A DNA stretch of 11,997 bases from Candidatus Woesearchaeota archaeon (GTDB taxonomy: Archaea > Nanobdellota > Nanobdellia > Woesearchaeales > UBA10216). Positions 11,546 through 11,997 of this stretch are shown piece by piece. Each line of letters starts with the position of its first letter. Positions within the stretch are counted from its first letter, which is position 1. A program made the position numbers and the translations under genes. The notes under the pieces are model-generated. The model saw only the letters and a list, made by a program, of their open reading frames with translations, was not told where the DNA came from and did not search any database. The DNA lies in NCBI GenBank assembly GCA_016180145.1, contig JACPBT010000086.1, forward strand, positions 1 through 11,997. Direction: 5' to 3'.

Positions 11546-11997
11546 TCAGGCATTCTTCAAAAGAGTTTTAGGTTTTGTAATACAGTCACCCTCCTGAGTA
11601 ACATAAATTATTTTAACACCCTTATTCTCAATGCGGTTAATATCTTCTTTCTTAAGCCATTCTTTGTTTTTTTGATTGGGCTTACGTGAATGAAAGCAGA
11701 TTACATAACCTTGTTTTTTTATCTTTTGCCCGACTAATTTCTTACAGCTTTTTGTGATGGCATCCTTGCATTTCTTAAGACTTTGGTGATGTTTTATTTC
11801 AATTAAACGTGACTTCTTGATTTTTCCATTCAAAGAATAGCCCTCTTTAGAAATTAAGATTTCATCTTCATTTATTAGTGCAAGGTCAGCTAATTTACTA
11901 CTCTTGCCTGGGAGATGATATTGCACTTCGGTATGAACGGTAGATATCCTTACAAGTTTTTTGCTTGTTTGCTCAGATTTAACTTTCTTAAACTTTT
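11546..11997 (-). CDS. Partial gene, possible PD-(D/E)XK nuclease-like protein
   Basis: The frame is open from the stop at 11546 to the window edge (149 codons seen), so the start lies outside. A GTG at 11926 is internal to the open frame and need not be the start. The segment KLADLALINEDEILI, then RLIEIKHHQSLKKCKDAI, places an aspartate (D37 of the visible part) and E66-x-K68 in strands as in the PD-(D/E)XK nuclease core. KKLVGQKIKKQGYVICFHS follows and could be the next helix and strand. The protein is Lys-rich and codon use is A/T-rich compared with gdhA or scpA. Nuclease activity is a hypothesis only. Confidence 0.65.
   Translation of the reverse strand, partial: KFKKVKSEQTSKKLVRISTVHTEVQYHLPGKSSKLADLALINEDEILISKEGYSLNGKIKKSRLIEIKHHQSLKKCKDAITKSCKKLVGQKIKKQGYVICFHSRKPNQKNKEWLKKEDINRIENKGVKIIYVTQEGDCITKPKTLLKNA

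Overview
The window reads as part of an archaeal chromosome, most likely from a small-genome DPANN-type archaeon (inference). The evidence is SRP54, ribosomal protein eL37, ScpA, an archaeal-type Glu/Leu dehydrogenase, a METTL5-like rRNA methyltransferase, tRNA genes without encoded CCA (three of the five complete ones carry introns) and A/T-rich TATA boxes about 26-29 nt upstream of most start codons, which implies mostly leaderless mRNAs. Gene units are short, strands alternate often, and few clear operons are visible.

Layout. 1-1529, minus strand: a tRNA-Ser(GGA) that appears to carry two introns, preceded by srp54. 1606-3014: a divergent orphan gene of 100 aa, an HPF/S30EA-like small protein, two back-to-back perfect hairpins in an intergenic gap, and a polytopic membrane protein. 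3080-3942: an intron-containing tRNA-Ile with the rare UAU anticodon, an orphan gene, and a tandem tRNA-Val(UAC) - tRNA-Gly(GCC, 12-nt intron). 4039-5784, plus strand: scpA, an unknown 270-aa protein and tRNA-Glu(CUC). 5789-6808: a Fic-domain enzyme behind a perfect 12-bp inverted repeat that frames its TATA box. 6809-7137: a noncoding stretch with an orphan class II tRNA 3' half (minus strand) and a hairpin-rich segment. 7138-9771: glutamate dehydrogenase, a coiled-coil/winged-helix protein, a METTL5-like methyltransferase and a 39-aa membrane peptide, with overlapping convergent 3' ends. 9821-10678: an unknown gene whose 3' end looks frameshifted by a 19-bp tandem duplication, followed by a repeat-bearing, possibly decayed region and a possible 17-aa leaderless ORF. 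10679-11997: eL37, then on the minus strand a retropepsin-like aspartic protease, a DUF5678 protein and a partial gene with a possible PD-(D/E)XK nuclease core.

Working together: much of the content serves translation and protein export (tRNAs, eL37, rRNA methylation, SRP54, a possible ribosome-hibernation factor), with ScpA for chromosome structure and GDH for nitrogen metabolism. Accessory elements (Fic with its operator-like repeat, the protease-DUF5678 pair, the possible nuclease, several orphans) lie between them. The most distinctive signals are the tRNA architecture (a double intron, a UAU isoleucine tRNA, an orphan 3' half), the symmetrical repeat around the fic promoter, and the tandem duplication that truncates the 9821-10369 gene. 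No CRISPR array, insertion sequence or rRNA was seen.
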